A stretch of 64,000 nucleotides of DNA from CAYNND01 sp964398775. GTDB taxonomy: Bacteria > Patescibacteriota > Minisyncoccia > Phycocordibacterales > UBA2100. Under the pieces are notes generated by a model, which made no database searches, was not told where the DNA came from, and saw only the letters and a list, made by a program, of their open reading frames with translations. Shown piece by piece: positions 16,989 to 25,754 of the stretch. A program made the translations under genes and the position numbers. Every line of letters starts with the position of its first letter. Within the stretch, counting starts at the first letter, position 1. The stretch lies in the NCBI GenBank assembly GCA_964398775.1, contig CAYNND010000005.1, forward strand, positions 1 through 64,000, written 5' to 3'.

Positions 16989-18050
16989 TTATGCGACGAT
17001 AGCAAACATGACTCCTGCAACTGCACACATCCAGGATACAACCCAGTAGCGCATAGTTACTTTGTAGCTTGGCCACCCAATAGCCTCAAAATGATGATGG
17101 AGTGGAGCAATACGCAGTAATTTGGTGCCGTATATTCGTTTGTATATAAGTTGGGCGATAACTGAAAGTACTGTTACAACAAGTGGGAAGCCTATGATAA
17201 GCAATGCGCTGATTCCTACTCCCCCACCCATTGCATCTGTCATACAGGCAACAGTTGCAAGAGTGAGAGTCAGAGCCATTGTTCCCGTTTCTGTCATGTA
17301 AAAGCGTGCCGGAGGAATGTTAAACCACAGGAATGCAAGAAGTGAGCCCACTAACATTGCACAAAATGCAGCAAGGTCATATTGCTGTTGCTGAAATGCG
17401 ACGATTGCATATGCGCTGAAGATAGACGCAAAGACGCCTCCCGAGAGTCCATCGATGCCGTCAATGATTCCGCTTGCGTAAATGCACATTGCAAAAAACA
17501 TGAAGAATGGGATAAGAAGCGGACCGATAAGCCATACACCCATGAAAGGTACGCTGATGCCAACGACTCCAACTTTTGCATAAAACCACCACCCGAGGAG
17601 CCCCGCGAGTGTAGCAACCAAGGCAAGTCGTACACGTAGTGAAATTCCTTTCGCGTCAGGTTGGCAGTCAAGAACGTCGTTAATAAAACCGACTACGGCC
17701 CCGATAAGAAGCGCAGCAAGTGGAATCCATGTTTGAGAGCGAGAAAGAAAGTTAAATTTAACTGTACCCATGACAGGAAACATAGGTGCAAGTACTGCAA
17801 TCAAAGCAATAGTTATAAGTGCACTTCCCCACACGACTATCCCTCCCATGCGGGGGGTCTTCTTCTCCCCTTCAAGTTTCAGTTTGTTGAACTCTTCAGC
17901 GACAGTTCCATCCATGGCAACTTTGCCCGGCTTTTTTTTCCATGCCTTGTACTGGTATAGGTAGCGCGTGACAAGAGGTGTCATTGCAATTCCTATACAA
18001 AAAGACAATGTTGGCGGTACAAGTACCTTTAGAATATCGATTGGTATCAT
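16989..18050 (-). CDS. mraY: Phospho-MurNAc-pentapeptide translocase MraY
   Basis: The 353-residue integral membrane enzyme transfers phospho-MurNAc-pentapeptide to undecaprenyl phosphate, forming lipid I. The family signatures are KKTPRMGGIVVW near residue 64, the DD-type site (FINDVLDC near 125), GIIDGIDGLSGG near 193 and the His-rich APLHHHFEAIGW near 319. I chose ATG 18050 because TATACT at 18060-18065 lies 9 bp upstream; the longer frame from 18131 would run across the divergent aquaporin promoter. Confidence 0.95.
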   Translation of the reverse strand: MIPIDILKVLVPPTLSFCIGIAMTPLVTRYLYQYKAWKKKPGKVAMDGTVAEEFNKLKLEGEKKTPRMGGIVVWGSALITIALIAVLAPMFPVMGTVKFNFLSRSQTWIPLAALLIGAVVGFINDVLDCQPDAKGISLRVRLALVATLAGLLGWWFYAKVGVVGISVPFMGVWLIGPLLIPFFMFFAMCIYASGIIDGIDGLSGGVFASIFSAYAIVAFQQQQYDLAAFCAMLVGSLLAFLWFNIPPARFYMTETGTMALTLTLATVACMTDAMGGGVGISALLIIGFPLVVTVLSVIAQLIYKRIYGTKLLRIAPLHHHFEAIGWPSYKVTMRYWVVSWMCAVAGVMFAIVA

Positions 18051-18059
18051 ATTCGCGAC

Positions 18060-18104
18060 AGTATATACCCATTGATATGCAGAGCAAATATCGAATGATA
18101 TACT
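18060..18104. promoter_or_regulatory. Divergent -10 elements for mraY and aquaporin
   Basis: Minus strand TATACT (18060-18065) serves mraY and + strand TATACT (18099-18104) lies exactly 6 bp before the aquaporin ATG. The two genes have only 60 bp between their starts. Confidence 0.6.
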
Positions 18105-18110
18105 TGCGAT

Positions 18111-18713
18111 ATGAACATACAAGCAAAACATATAGCCGAAGCATTCGGCACATTTATTCTTGCAGTGAGTGTTGCATTATCAGCTCATGCAGGCAACGGT
18201 CTGCCTCTGAACACTGCGGTGCTCGCAGCACTCATCGTGGGTCTATTTGTATTTACTATTGGTTCACTATCGGGTACACATTTAAATCCTGCAGTAACAC
18301 TTGCGCAACTCGCTCAAAAGAGAATATCTCAGGCAGACGCGATGCATTACATTGCAGCGCAGATGATTGGCGGTATCGTTGCAGGCTATATTGTACTTGG
18401 TACGGGCATGTTTCGTTTTTCACACATACTTTCGTTTGAGCCTACAGTATTTATAGCAGAAATATTTGGCGCGATGATACTTATGTTTGGTATTGCATCT
18501 GTTGTACTTAATCGCGTTCAGGCATCAGGTGCACCTTTTGTTATCGGTGGTTCACTTCTTGCGGGTGTTATGCTTGCGCTGCTTATGGGTGGCATTGGCA
18601 TCATTAACCCAGCAGTTGCAATTGCACTTGGTGAGCTCACACTTGCGACACTCTTTGGTCCAGTCATTGGTGCTACGATCGGGATGTACTTCTACCCCCT
18701 ACTGGTTGAATAG
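18111..18713 (+). CDS. MIP/aquaporin-family channel
   Basis: The 200-residue protein has six membrane helices in two repeats. The first NPA box is in GTHLNPAVTLAQL (about 57-69) and the second is INPAVAIALGE near 165-175. The second box has Val where most aquaporins have Arg (NPAR), a selectivity-filter residue. That loss suggests a wider or differently selective pore, for example for glycerol or small neutral solutes. The protein is shorter than typical aquaporins (about 230 residues). It is transcribed alone and ends at a bidirectional terminator shared with dacA. Confidence 0.85.
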   Translation: MNIQAKHIAEAFGTFILAVSVALSAHAGNGLPLNTAVLAALIVGLFVFTIGSLSGTHLNPAVTLAQLAQKRISQADAMHYIAAQMIGGIVAGYIVLGTGMFRFSHILSFEPTVFIAEIFGAMILMFGIASVVLNRVQASGAPFVIGGSLLAGVMLALLMGGIGIINPAVAIALGELTLATLFGPVIGATIGMYFYPLLVE

Positions 18714-18720
18714 TACTTTC

Positions 18721-18747
18721 AAAAAAGACCCGTACGGGTCTTTTTTA
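18721..18747. terminator. Bidirectional intrinsic terminator
   Basis: The palindrome AAAAGACCCGTACGGGTCTTTT, flanked by extra A and T residues, lies between the convergent aquaporin and dacA genes and ends in T-runs on both strands. It overlaps the dacA stop. Confidence 0.85.
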
Positions 18748-19728
18748 TTTCTTTTCAGAATGCTGAAGTGCATCGACAAGCTTACGAATGTCCGTAAAGC
18801 GTGATTCCTTTGTTGATCCAAGCACTACGACAGCAACAGGTTCATTAATTGAACGATCAAAGACTATCGCGAGGTTCCCACCTGCAAGTTCCGTATAACC
18901 TGTTTTCCCCCCAATGAGCGATGGTATAAGGGGTATAACTTCATTTGTGTTTCGTGCAGCATGTGTTATTCCAGAATTCGAAGTAAATGTGTCGTACGGC
19001 TTCATTGTTGCCTCGATAAGTTCAGGCTTTTTCTTCACGATGTATGCAAGTAGTTTTGCAATATCTTGCGCAGAGCCATACGCACCTGCCGTCACAGGTC
19101 CGGTATCGAGTCCCGTCTCATCAGTAAATTCAACGCTTGTTAGTCCAAGTCCACTTGCCCGTTCATTCATCAAACGAATAAACGCGAGTCGAGGTCCTTC
19201 ACCTTCCCGCGCTTCAAGTGCGCCAACATGTTTTGCGAGTGCTACTGCGGCATCGTTTGATGAAGTGATGAGCATGAAATCAATTAAATCTTTTGCCTTC
19301 CATAGTTCAGAAGCAAATAGCGTACTGTCACCTTCTTGACTCAATGCATCACGCGTGACAGTTATTGTGGTTTCAGGTTCTACATACTCAAGAGTGACAA
19401 GTGCTGTCATGAGCTTGGTTATAGATGCCAGCGGCATTTTCTCGTTTGCATTCTTTTGATACAGCTGGACGTTATTTGTTATATCAAGCACAGCAACTGC
19501 ACGTGCATCAAGCTGCTCAGGCTCGCGCATTGGTTGTACTGTCGGTACTTCAGGCTCGATAGGTGTATTTCTTTGCTGTATTGCACCGCTGACTTGTGCT
19601 CCCAATTTCTTTGCTCCAGATGTTATCGCATTTTCAAAACGGCTCTGTGAACCTAGTGCGGCACCAGCAACGAAAATTGCTATTGCTAGAAACGAGTAAA
19701 TTGCTATGTATTTCTGGATTTTATTCAC
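18745..19728 (-). CDS. dacA: D-alanyl-D-alanine carboxypeptidase (PBP5/DacA-like)
   Basis: The 327-residue S11 peptidase trims the terminal D-Ala of peptidoglycan stem peptides. The active-site motifs are SITK (102-105), SSN (156-158) and KTG (275-277). One N-terminal membrane helix (about 8-26) anchors it, with a Pro-rich linker to the catalytic domain; the usual C-terminal amphipathic anchor is absent. The start is GTG at 19728, 7 bp after TAGAAT. That -10 lies in a 15-bp palindrome (19736-19750). Confidence 0.9.
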   Translation of the reverse strand: MNKIQKYIAIYSFLAIAIFVAGAALGSQSRFENAITSGAKKLGAQVSGAIQQRNTPIEPEVPTVQPMREPEQLDARAVAVLDITNNVQLYQKNANEKMPLASITKLMTALVTLEYVEPETTITVTRDALSQEGDSTLFASELWKAKDLIDFMLITSSNDAAVALAKHVGALEAREGEGPRLAFIRLMNERASGLGLTSVEFTDETGLDTGPVTAGAYGSAQDIAKLLAYIVKKKPELIEATMKPYDTFTSNSGITHAARNTNEVIPLIPSLIGGKTGYTELAGGNLAIVFDRSINEPVAVVVLGSTKESRFTDIRKLVDALQHSEKK

Positions 19729-19735
19729 AAAAACG

Positions 19736-19750
19736 ATTCTAGCCTAGAAT
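19736..19750. repeat. 15-bp palindrome over the dacA -10
   Basis: ATTCTAG-C-CTAGAAT is a perfect inverted repeat, and its left arm read on the minus strand supplies the TAGAAT -10 of dacA. The position suggests an operator, but chance cannot be excluded. Confidence 0.4.
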
Positions 19751-19797
19751 TGGCTTAACTGCAATCTTTGTGCTCAAAATATAGTGGATGGATTGAG

Positions 19798-20379
19798 CTA
19801 ATCTTCAGACTCTTCAATCTTCTCTTCAACTGCAAGGTCAGTACTCTGTTGCGCCTTCTGTTCAAAAGCTGAGAGTGCTGTGACAATTTCTTGTCGGTTA
19901 GGAATTGCCTCAAGAGAGGTAACGCCGAGGTGTGCAAGTGCTTCTGGTGATGGTAGGTACGTCACCTGAGTTCCTTCTTGCATTCTTGATATGAGGCCAC
20001 GCATGCGGAGTGTGCGGAGTGAAAATGCAGAATTTACACCTCGTATTGAATCGATTTCAGTTTGCGTACTTTTCCCACGGTAGAGTAAAATACCCAGTAC
20101 TTCAAGCGATGCAGGGCCTATCTCCTTCGCAAGGCCTTCCTTATGCAATGTTTCAATAAAAGGCATGCATTCTTTTGCTATGCGAAGTGAGACTTCAGAC
20201 TCAGTTGCAACCACAGTTATTCCTCGTGTGGTGCCGTACATCTGTGCAAGCGTTCCTACAGCGGATGCAATATCTTCTTGAGTGGCTCCAGTTATCTGGG
20301 CGAGGGATTTCATAGACGCATTGCCGCCTTCGTAAAATAGGAATGCTTCAATTTTCTGTATGAGAGTAGGTTCTTCCAT
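19798..20379 (-). CDS. scpB: Segregation and condensation protein B
   Basis: The 193-residue protein has two winged-helix domains (about 5-80 and 85-160), the ScpB fold, with IEAFLFYEGG at the start and EVLGILLYRGKSTQTEIDSIRG in the middle. It binds ScpA and SMC to form the condensin complex. The acidic tail (EEKIEESED) is typical. It starts 1 bp after scpA. Confidence 0.92.
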   Translation of the reverse strand: MEEPTLIQKIEAFLFYEGGNASMKSLAQITGATQEDIASAVGTLAQMYGTTRGITVVATESEVSLRIAKECMPFIETLHKEGLAKEIGPASLEVLGILLYRGKSTQTEIDSIRGVNSAFSLRTLRMRGLISRMQEGTQVTYLPSPEALAHLGVTSLEAIPNRQEIVTALSAFEQKAQQSTDLAVEEKIEESED

Positions 20380-20380
20380 G

Positions 20381-21109
20381 TTATGCAGTTGTTGAATGAA
20401 TCATAAGGATGTCGTCAGCATGTCCTTGCTGTTCAGCTTCAACCATACCAAGTTTTACCAACTCAAGCAAAGCAAGAAATAACACAACTACATCATTGCG
20501 ATGACTTCCTGCGGCAGTTGTTCGAAACGAGGTATGCGTCGAGCTCCGCAATACTCGCTCCTTGATGCGCTCTATCATTTCTTCAATACTGACAGTTTTG
20601 TACACCGCCGCCTTTGGATGCTCCTTTGCAAACACAGGAAGCGCGTTCATAAGTTCTCCGATTGAAATAGAGATATTGTGCAGTGTCATATCTGATGACG
20701 GAGCAAAACATTCTGCGCGTTGAGGTTCTTTCCTAAATTCAGCCAGGTAATTAGTACCCCAAACTCGCTCGAGTCCTTTTGCTGCTTTCTTGTACAGTGC
20801 ATAGCGCTCCAGAGCAGTAGTGAGGTCTTCAACTTGAATCTCTTCTTCCTCCGTGAGGTGAAAATCAGGAAGTAAGGAGCGTGATTTTATGAGTACCAAG
20901 GTCGCAGCTATGGCGATGTATGAAGCTCGGTCATACATAGGGATAGTGTTTGCACGGACATACTCAATGTAGGCATCTGCAACAGAAGCGAGTGATACTT
21001 CATTAATAAACAATTTCCGTTTCTCTACAAGCTCAAGTAGCACATCAAGTGGGCCGCTAAAGTTTTCTACAGAAAGTGTAAATCGTTTTTGTGCTGTATC
21101 TGCTCCCAT
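20381..21109 (-). CDS. scpA: Segregation and condensation protein A
   Basis: The 242-residue kleisin links the SMC heads and binds ScpB. The N-terminal FSGPLDVLLELVEKRKLFINEVSL and the later YIAIAATLVLIKSRSLLP are the family hallmarks; the C-terminal winged helix (about 190-235) is present. I chose ATG 21109, 1 bp after the aminopeptidase stop, instead of a longer frame. This 1-bp spacing matches the scpA-scpB junction and suggests translational coupling from the aminopeptidase onward. Confidence 0.92.
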   Translation of the reverse strand: MGADTAQKRFTLSVENFSGPLDVLLELVEKRKLFINEVSLASVADAYIEYVRANTIPMYDRASYIAIAATLVLIKSRSLLPDFHLTEEEEIQVEDLTTALERYALYKKAAKGLERVWGTNYLAEFRKEPQRAECFAPSSDMTLHNISISIGELMNALPVFAKEHPKAAVYKTVSIEEMIERIKERVLRSSTHTSFRTTAAGSHRNDVVVLFLALLELVKLGMVEAEQQGHADDILMIHSTTA

Positions 21110-21110
21110 G

Positions 21111-22340
21111 TTACAGGGTAAATTCACCCTTTGCATATAGTACCACTTCACTTCCATCATGCATATGCGCAATCACAGTTCGAGGTGCCGTAGAAATGAT
21201 ATCGGTGTGAACCGACGAGTCGTTAAAGCCTAAGTCAGCAAACTCCTCCTGTGTCATGTCTGAAAGTGCTCCTGTGCATGTCGTCTTGTACGCCATTCCG
21301 AGTGCTATATGAGTATTTCCATACGGTCCACCAATGTTTTCATCGTAGAGAGTTTCAGCCATAAACTTAGTTATACGTGATGTTCTCCTGTCTGTTAGTG
21401 AAAACTCACCAATCTTGTCAGCCCCAGGTGTTGCGATCATTTCTTTAAGGAGTTTCTCGTTTGTCTTTGCTTTTGAATGTATTACTTTTCCGTCTTTGAA
21501 TGTAAGCTCGATTCCAGTTATGCGATTGCCATATCGGTATAATGGCTGATTGAATCGAATCCATCCATTCGTGCCCCTCCAGTCAGGAGAAGTAAATATT
21601 TCAAAACTTGGAATATTTGCACCACTTCCTCCGAGCCATGCACGATTCTTGCCGAGTGTAATCCATAAGTCAGCATCTGTACCGACAATGTGTAGCTTAT
21701 CTATCTTGTGAGATATTGCATTTAGTTTGCCTCTCGTTTTCTCGATAAGTGCAAACATTTTCTTCCATTCTTGTATCGGATCTTTCTTGTCTAAGAAGCA
21801 CGCCTTTATGATTTGATCCCAGTATTGTTTGTGAGTGAGCCCAGCCTCTTTCGCCATTGCCTCAGTTCCAAAAAGTGCTATGGTCCATGAGAATTTTCCT
21901 CTGAGTTCTTTTTCACTTTCCCAGTCTCTAAACTGTTTCCACACTTTTCCCCGACGCATAATTTTTTTTGGGTCAATACCTTTCAATTCGTGAGGGTTTG
22001 CATGAGCAAGTATGTGTATCGAATGATCGATAGTATCTACCAGTCCACGGACGTACTTTTCAGGGAACCAGTCTATCTGCTCAGAGGTTGCAAGTTCGAA
22101 AAACTCACGAGTCCCGGAGCGACGGCTTGCAGTACCGTCTGGCAAGAAATTAGGAATCAAGTGCCCACCTGCTTTTAAAATTTCCTTGCGAAGTTCGATA
22201 AACAAATCACGAGAAGCCTCAGGAGCGTTTAAATGCACTACTTCACCTTTTCGAATCCCTTTACCTCCATTGAGTGCAAAACGTACAAGTACTTTCGCAT
22301 AGCGCTCAAGAATGAGTTTGCTTGGTGTGTATTTTGCCAT
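21111..22340 (-). CDS. M29-family aminopeptidase
   Basis: The 409-residue metallo-aminopeptidase is expected to remove N-terminal residues from peptides in the cytoplasm, using two metal ions. Recognisable stretches are the N-terminal LILERYAKVLVRFALN, GANIPSFEIFTSPD near 245 (first metal Glu) and the C-terminal FMAETLYDENIGG and GNTHIALGMAY (about 327-347) with Glu and His ligands. It lies 4 bp downstream of aspS, and scpA starts 1 bp after it, so aspS-aminopeptidase-scpA-scpB form one tight run. Confidence 0.9.
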   Translation of the reverse strand: MAKYTPSKLILERYAKVLVRFALNGGKGIRKGEVVHLNAPEASRDLFIELRKEILKAGGHLIPNFLPDGTASRRSGTREFFELATSEQIDWFPEKYVRGLVDTIDHSIHILAHANPHELKGIDPKKIMRRGKVWKQFRDWESEKELRGKFSWTIALFGTEAMAKEAGLTHKQYWDQIIKACFLDKKDPIQEWKKMFALIEKTRGKLNAISHKIDKLHIVGTDADLWITLGKNRAWLGGSGANIPSFEIFTSPDWRGTNGWIRFNQPLYRYGNRITGIELTFKDGKVIHSKAKTNEKLLKEMIATPGADKIGEFSLTDRRTSRITKFMAETLYDENIGGPYGNTHIALGMAYKTTCTGALSDMTQEEFADLGFNDSSVHTDIISTAPRTVIAHMHDGSEVVLYAKGEFTL

Positions 22341-22344
22341 ATGT

Positions 22345-23691
22345 TTATTCTGTTACTTCTGCATTCAATCGCTTATCGATGCGTGTCATGTCGCGTGGGA
22401 ATGCAGCAGCCTCCTTCACATTCTTTAATTCAAGCATGCGTGCGGTAAAGCGCTCAAGTCCTGTGGAGCAGCCACCGTGTGGAGGCATACCTGATTTGAA
22501 TGCTTCGAGATAGAAGCCGAACTTTTCAGGGTCCATGCCACGTTCTTTGATTCGCTCCACCAACTCATCGTGGTCGTGTATTCGTTGAGAACCACTATTG
22601 ATTTCAAGTCCACGAAAGAGCAAGTCGAAACTTTTTGAGAATCCTGGTCGTGCAGCATCAGCGTATGTATAAAAGGCACGCTTCTTTGTTGGGTAGTGCG
22701 TGATGAAGACAAAGTCAGTACCTTTCTCTCGTGCCGACCATTCGCAAATAAGTCGCTCATGCTCTGGCTCCATATCTGGCTCTCCAACACAGGTAATACC
22801 GTACTCCTTCTGGATAATTTCTTGAGCTTCTGTCAAGGTGAGTACAACAAATTTCTCTCCAAGTAATGGAACGCTAGTACCAATTCGTGCGAAAATAGGA
22901 GCGTGTCGCTTCTCTACTTCCGTGACTACCGAGCGTACAACCTTTTCGAGCATATCCATTACCTCAGTATGGTCATCGATAAAGCCCATCTCAAAATCCA
23001 TTTGTGTGAGCTCGCTGAGGTGTCGTGTTGTTGCTGATTTCTCTGCTCTGAAAATTTTTGCAATGGTGAATGCGCGCTCAAATGGACCTACCATTATTTG
23101 CTTGTAGAACTGAGGACTTGTTGCGAGATACGCGTCATGATCGTTGTAGTACTGTACTTTGAAAACTGCAGCCCCGCCCTCTGCATCACCGCCGACAAGT
23201 GCTGGTGCTTGAAATTCAGTAAAACCTTCGGTGCGGAGTGTCTCTCGGTAGGTGTTAACGATTGTTCCTTGAACAGTGAAGATGTCGCGTGCTCGTTGCT
23301 GCCTGAGTGTAAGTGGTAGATGGTCAAAGTAAGTTTCAAGATTTACATCCGCTTCAACTTCAAATGGTAATTCATGTGTTTTTCCAAGTACGGTAAGGTT
23401 TTGAATCTGGAGCTCTAATGTTCCATTTTGCTCATCAGGTTTTTTTGTTTTTTCGCCGCGCTCTACAACTGTCCCTATAATTGACACCGGACTCTGTATG
23501 CGTGCGGCATCAGTTGCAGCGAATGCTTCTGCTGCACTTGCATGCACAACAGCTTGTATGATCCCCGTTCTGTCTCGCACTACAAGGAAGATAAGTTTTC
23601 CATGGTCACGTCGTATATCAACCATGCCCGCCACTGTAACTGTCTTTCCAATATGGCTCCCCAGTGTATCAATAAGTGTTCTCTCCTTCAT
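22345..23691 (-). CDS. aspS: Aspartyl-tRNA synthetase, archaeal/short type
   Basis: The 448-residue class IIb synthetase has an OB-fold anticodon domain (about 1-110) joined directly to the catalytic core. Motif 2 (FRAEKSATTRHLSELTQMD, about 215-233) and motif 3 near the C-terminus (GCSTGLERFTARML) are seen. The large GAD insertion of bacterial AspRS is missing, so it resembles the archaeal/AspS2 and AsnRS-like group. Such enzymes are often non-discriminating and make Asp-tRNA-Asn for GatCAB. AsnRS identity is less likely but not excluded. It is the first gene of the aspS-scpB run. Confidence 0.85.
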   Translation of the reverse strand: MKERTLIDTLGSHIGKTVTVAGMVDIRRDHGKLIFLVVRDRTGIIQAVVHASAAEAFAATDAARIQSPVSIIGTVVERGEKTKKPDEQNGTLELQIQNLTVLGKTHELPFEVEADVNLETYFDHLPLTLRQQRARDIFTVQGTIVNTYRETLRTEGFTEFQAPALVGGDAEGGAAVFKVQYYNDHDAYLATSPQFYKQIMVGPFERAFTIAKIFRAEKSATTRHLSELTQMDFEMGFIDDHTEVMDMLEKVVRSVVTEVEKRHAPIFARIGTSVPLLGEKFVVLTLTEAQEIIQKEYGITCVGEPDMEPEHERLICEWSAREKGTDFVFITHYPTKKRAFYTYADAARPGFSKSFDLLFRGLEINSGSQRIHDHDELVERIKERGMDPEKFGFYLEAFKSGMPPHGGCSTGLERFTARMLELKNVKEAAAFPRDMTRIDKRLNAEVTE

Positions 23692-23800
23692 AAAAAGTAC
23701 TTAATTCTTAAAAATGCGGTTTATATGGATGTAAGGTAAATATGCCGCTTGCACGGCATTTGTATTCGCATTGCTATATGCTCGAATACGCTCCATATCG

Positions 23801-24814
23801 CTAGTATATCTTAAAACCGAATGCTTCACGAACTTCGGAAAGTGATTGCGCGGCAAGCGTCCGTGCTCGCTCAGTGCCTTCCCGTAAGATGCGCTTCACC
23901 TCACCTGGATTTGATTCATAGTACCTCCGCCTTTCTCTGATTGGTTCCAGGAACTGATTCATTACAGCAACAAGATATCGCTTCACTTCCATATCACCAA
24001 CACGCCCTTCTCGGTATCGCACTTTAAAATCGGCAATTGCTTCTGTGTGCTCTGCAGAACCGAATGTATCTAAGTACATAAAAACGGGGTTACCCTCAAC
24101 TGTTCCCGGGTCTGTCGCGCGGATGCGCTTTGGATCCGTGTACATACCCATTACTTTTCGCTCAACTTCCTCTGCTGCTTCGCCAAGGAAAATTGTATTG
24201 CCGATACTCTTACTCATCTTTGGGCTTCCATCAGTTCCTACAAGTTTGCCAACACGGCCTACAAGTCCTTCCGGCTCTGGAAAGATAGTTCTTCCAGCAT
24301 GTGTATTCATATCACGAGCAATTTCCCGCGACTGTTCAAGGTGTGCAAGCTGGTCTACACCAACTGGCACAAGGTCGCCTTTTACGCACAAAATGTCTGC
24401 TGCTTGATAGATTGGATAATTTACAAATCCAAGCGAATATATGTCGCCCAAACCCTTAATTTTTATCTCATCTTTAATTGTTGGATTTCTAAGTGCTGTG
24501 GCGTGTGTCACATACATACTGAAGAATGCAGCAAGTTCATATATCTCTGGAACACCAGATTCAGCAAAGAAAGTTACTTTCTCAGGATCAAGTCCCACTG
24601 CAAGGTTATCAGTGGTAGTTTCAAGGAGATACTCACCGACTTTCTGAGGTTCTTTGTGTAGTGTTGTGAGCGCGTGCAGGTCAGCCTCAATTATAAAAGT
24701 TTCGTAGTCATGCTGCAGTTTTACTCTGTTCTCAAGTGTTCCCACATAATGCCCAATGTGAAGCTTCCCTGTCGGTGTATCCCCAGTAAGTATACGCTTT
24801 TTTCTTTCAGTCAT
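23801..24814 (-). CDS. trpS: Tryptophanyl-tRNA synthetase
   Basis: The 337-residue class I synthetase charges tRNA-Trp. The HIGH-type motif is TPTGKLHIGHYVG (about 13-25) and the KMSKS loop is SPKMSKSIGN near 201. Length and motif spacing match bacterial TrpRS. TACCAT at 24821-24826 lies 6 bp before the ATG. A weak hairpin (ATGCCG/CGGCAT, about 23740-23760) lies in the gap between trpS and aspS and may act as its terminator. Confidence 0.95.
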   Translation of the reverse strand: MTERKKRILTGDTPTGKLHIGHYVGTLENRVKLQHDYETFIIEADLHALTTLHKEPQKVGEYLLETTTDNLAVGLDPEKVTFFAESGVPEIYELAAFFSMYVTHATALRNPTIKDEIKIKGLGDIYSLGFVNYPIYQAADILCVKGDLVPVGVDQLAHLEQSREIARDMNTHAGRTIFPEPEGLVGRVGKLVGTDGSPKMSKSIGNTIFLGEAAEEVERKVMGMYTDPKRIRATDPGTVEGNPVFMYLDTFGSAEHTEAIADFKVRYREGRVGDMEVKRYLVAVMNQFLEPIRERRRYYESNPGEVKRILREGTERARTLAAQSLSEVREAFGFKIY

Positions 24815-24845
24815 CTGTAGATGGTATCAAAAAAATACAAAATGG

Positions 24846-25055
24846 CTACCGCAGCGGTTTTTCAAAAAGTGATGCTACATGTGCTGCAAAATGCTCCCCT
24901 GCTGTGCGGAGCTTGTCAGGCGTTTTCTTCATTTTATCTATTTCATCTGCCCAAATGATAATATACGGCACCCCGGATTCTTGAAGTATAGCGAGCTGTT
25001 CTTGCAGCACATCGCTCGGCGGATATTTTTTTGATCTATTTGTGAAAACTATCAT
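24846..25055 (-). pseudogene. C-terminal remainder of the frameshifted patatin gene
   Basis: Read alone this is a 69-codon frame starting MIVFTNRSKKYPPS. The same frame is open upstream to about 25127, and there it continues exactly from the point where the patatin frame is lost: after the patatin DGG motif it reads QYEDAGDTNPFPYQDF, as expected for patatins. It is therefore the missing C-terminus, not a separate gene. It carries the central beta strand IIVFTNR and a helical tail. Confidence 0.65.
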
Positions 25056-25741
25056 CGAAGTGGGACGAGCAATTTTTGAGAAGTCTTGATATGGGAATGG
25101 GTTCGTATCACCAGCGTCTTCGTACTGCCCCCGTCGATTAGCACTGGTACATAGTTTGTCATAATGGGAAATGACATAGATGCTTCAAGTGTTTGCATAA
25201 GTTCAGTTTCTGTCTGCGGCCTCCGCAGTTCAGATTCCCCAGTCTTTGAGTTCTTCACTTGAAAATATGTTTCAATTTCAGAGTTTATAACTCGTGATGC
25301 GTTGAGTTTTTTATGCTCTGAGCCTTGAAGCTTTCCAGCAAAGACTGTGTGCACAAGCCAGTGCACGTCCATGATTGGCTTCCCTTCTTTTCTTCGCTTG
25401 AGGTCGAAGAACTGCGCGCGTGTGCACTCATCAGGATATATTGTGCAGCCTATGCCTGCCTTCTCTGCGGCACCATATGCCGCAGCAGCAGCCCCGGTCG
25501 ATGAGCCAAGTATTGCATGAAAGCCTTGAGTGAGCCGCATGTGCTCTAATTTTGCCATGCCATACCCACCACTGACGCCATCAAGTCCACCAGGCAATAT
25601 TGCAATGCAAGGTCGCGCAGTCGGCTTCTCGCCACGTGCACGTTCTTGCGCAGAGCGAACAAGCTCATAGATCACCCGTTCAGCCTCAAACGCCTCATGA
25701 TGAGTGAAATCACGTATATCACGTTGTGTGTCTAAACTCAT
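25052..25741 (-). CDS. Patatin-like phospholipase, frameshifted
   Basis: The 229-residue frame holds the patatin core: the Gly-rich oxyanion loop (LPGGLDGVSGGYG near 51), the nucleophile elbow GSSTGA near 80 and the DGG motif near 207 that supplies the catalytic Asp. Patatins hydrolyse acyl chains of phospholipids or other lipids. After DGG the frame runs into unrelated sequence and stops. A run of five C at 25128-25132 (five G in the gene) is the likely site: one more base restores an open frame into the downstream fragment. This may be a real mutation, a sequencing error or slippage. It follows the histidine kinase gene by 13 bp. Confidence 0.75.
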   Translation of the reverse strand: MSLDTQRDIRDFTHHEAFEAERVIYELVRSAQERARGEKPTARPCIAILPGGLDGVSGGYGMAKLEHMRLTQGFHAILGSSTGAAAAAYGAAEKAGIGCTIYPDECTRAQFFDLKRRKEGKPIMDVHWLVHTVFAGKLQGSEHKKLNASRVINSEIETYFQVKNSKTGESELRRPQTETELMQTLEASMSFPIMTNYVPVLIDGGSTKTLVIRTHSHIKTSQKLLVPLR

Positions 25742-25754
25742 ACAGGAATAAAAC

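Noticed and set aside
16945..17076. Longer ftsW frame starting at 17076
   Set aside because: It would overlap mraY by almost 90 bp and add a Cys-rich extension unlike SEDS proteins.
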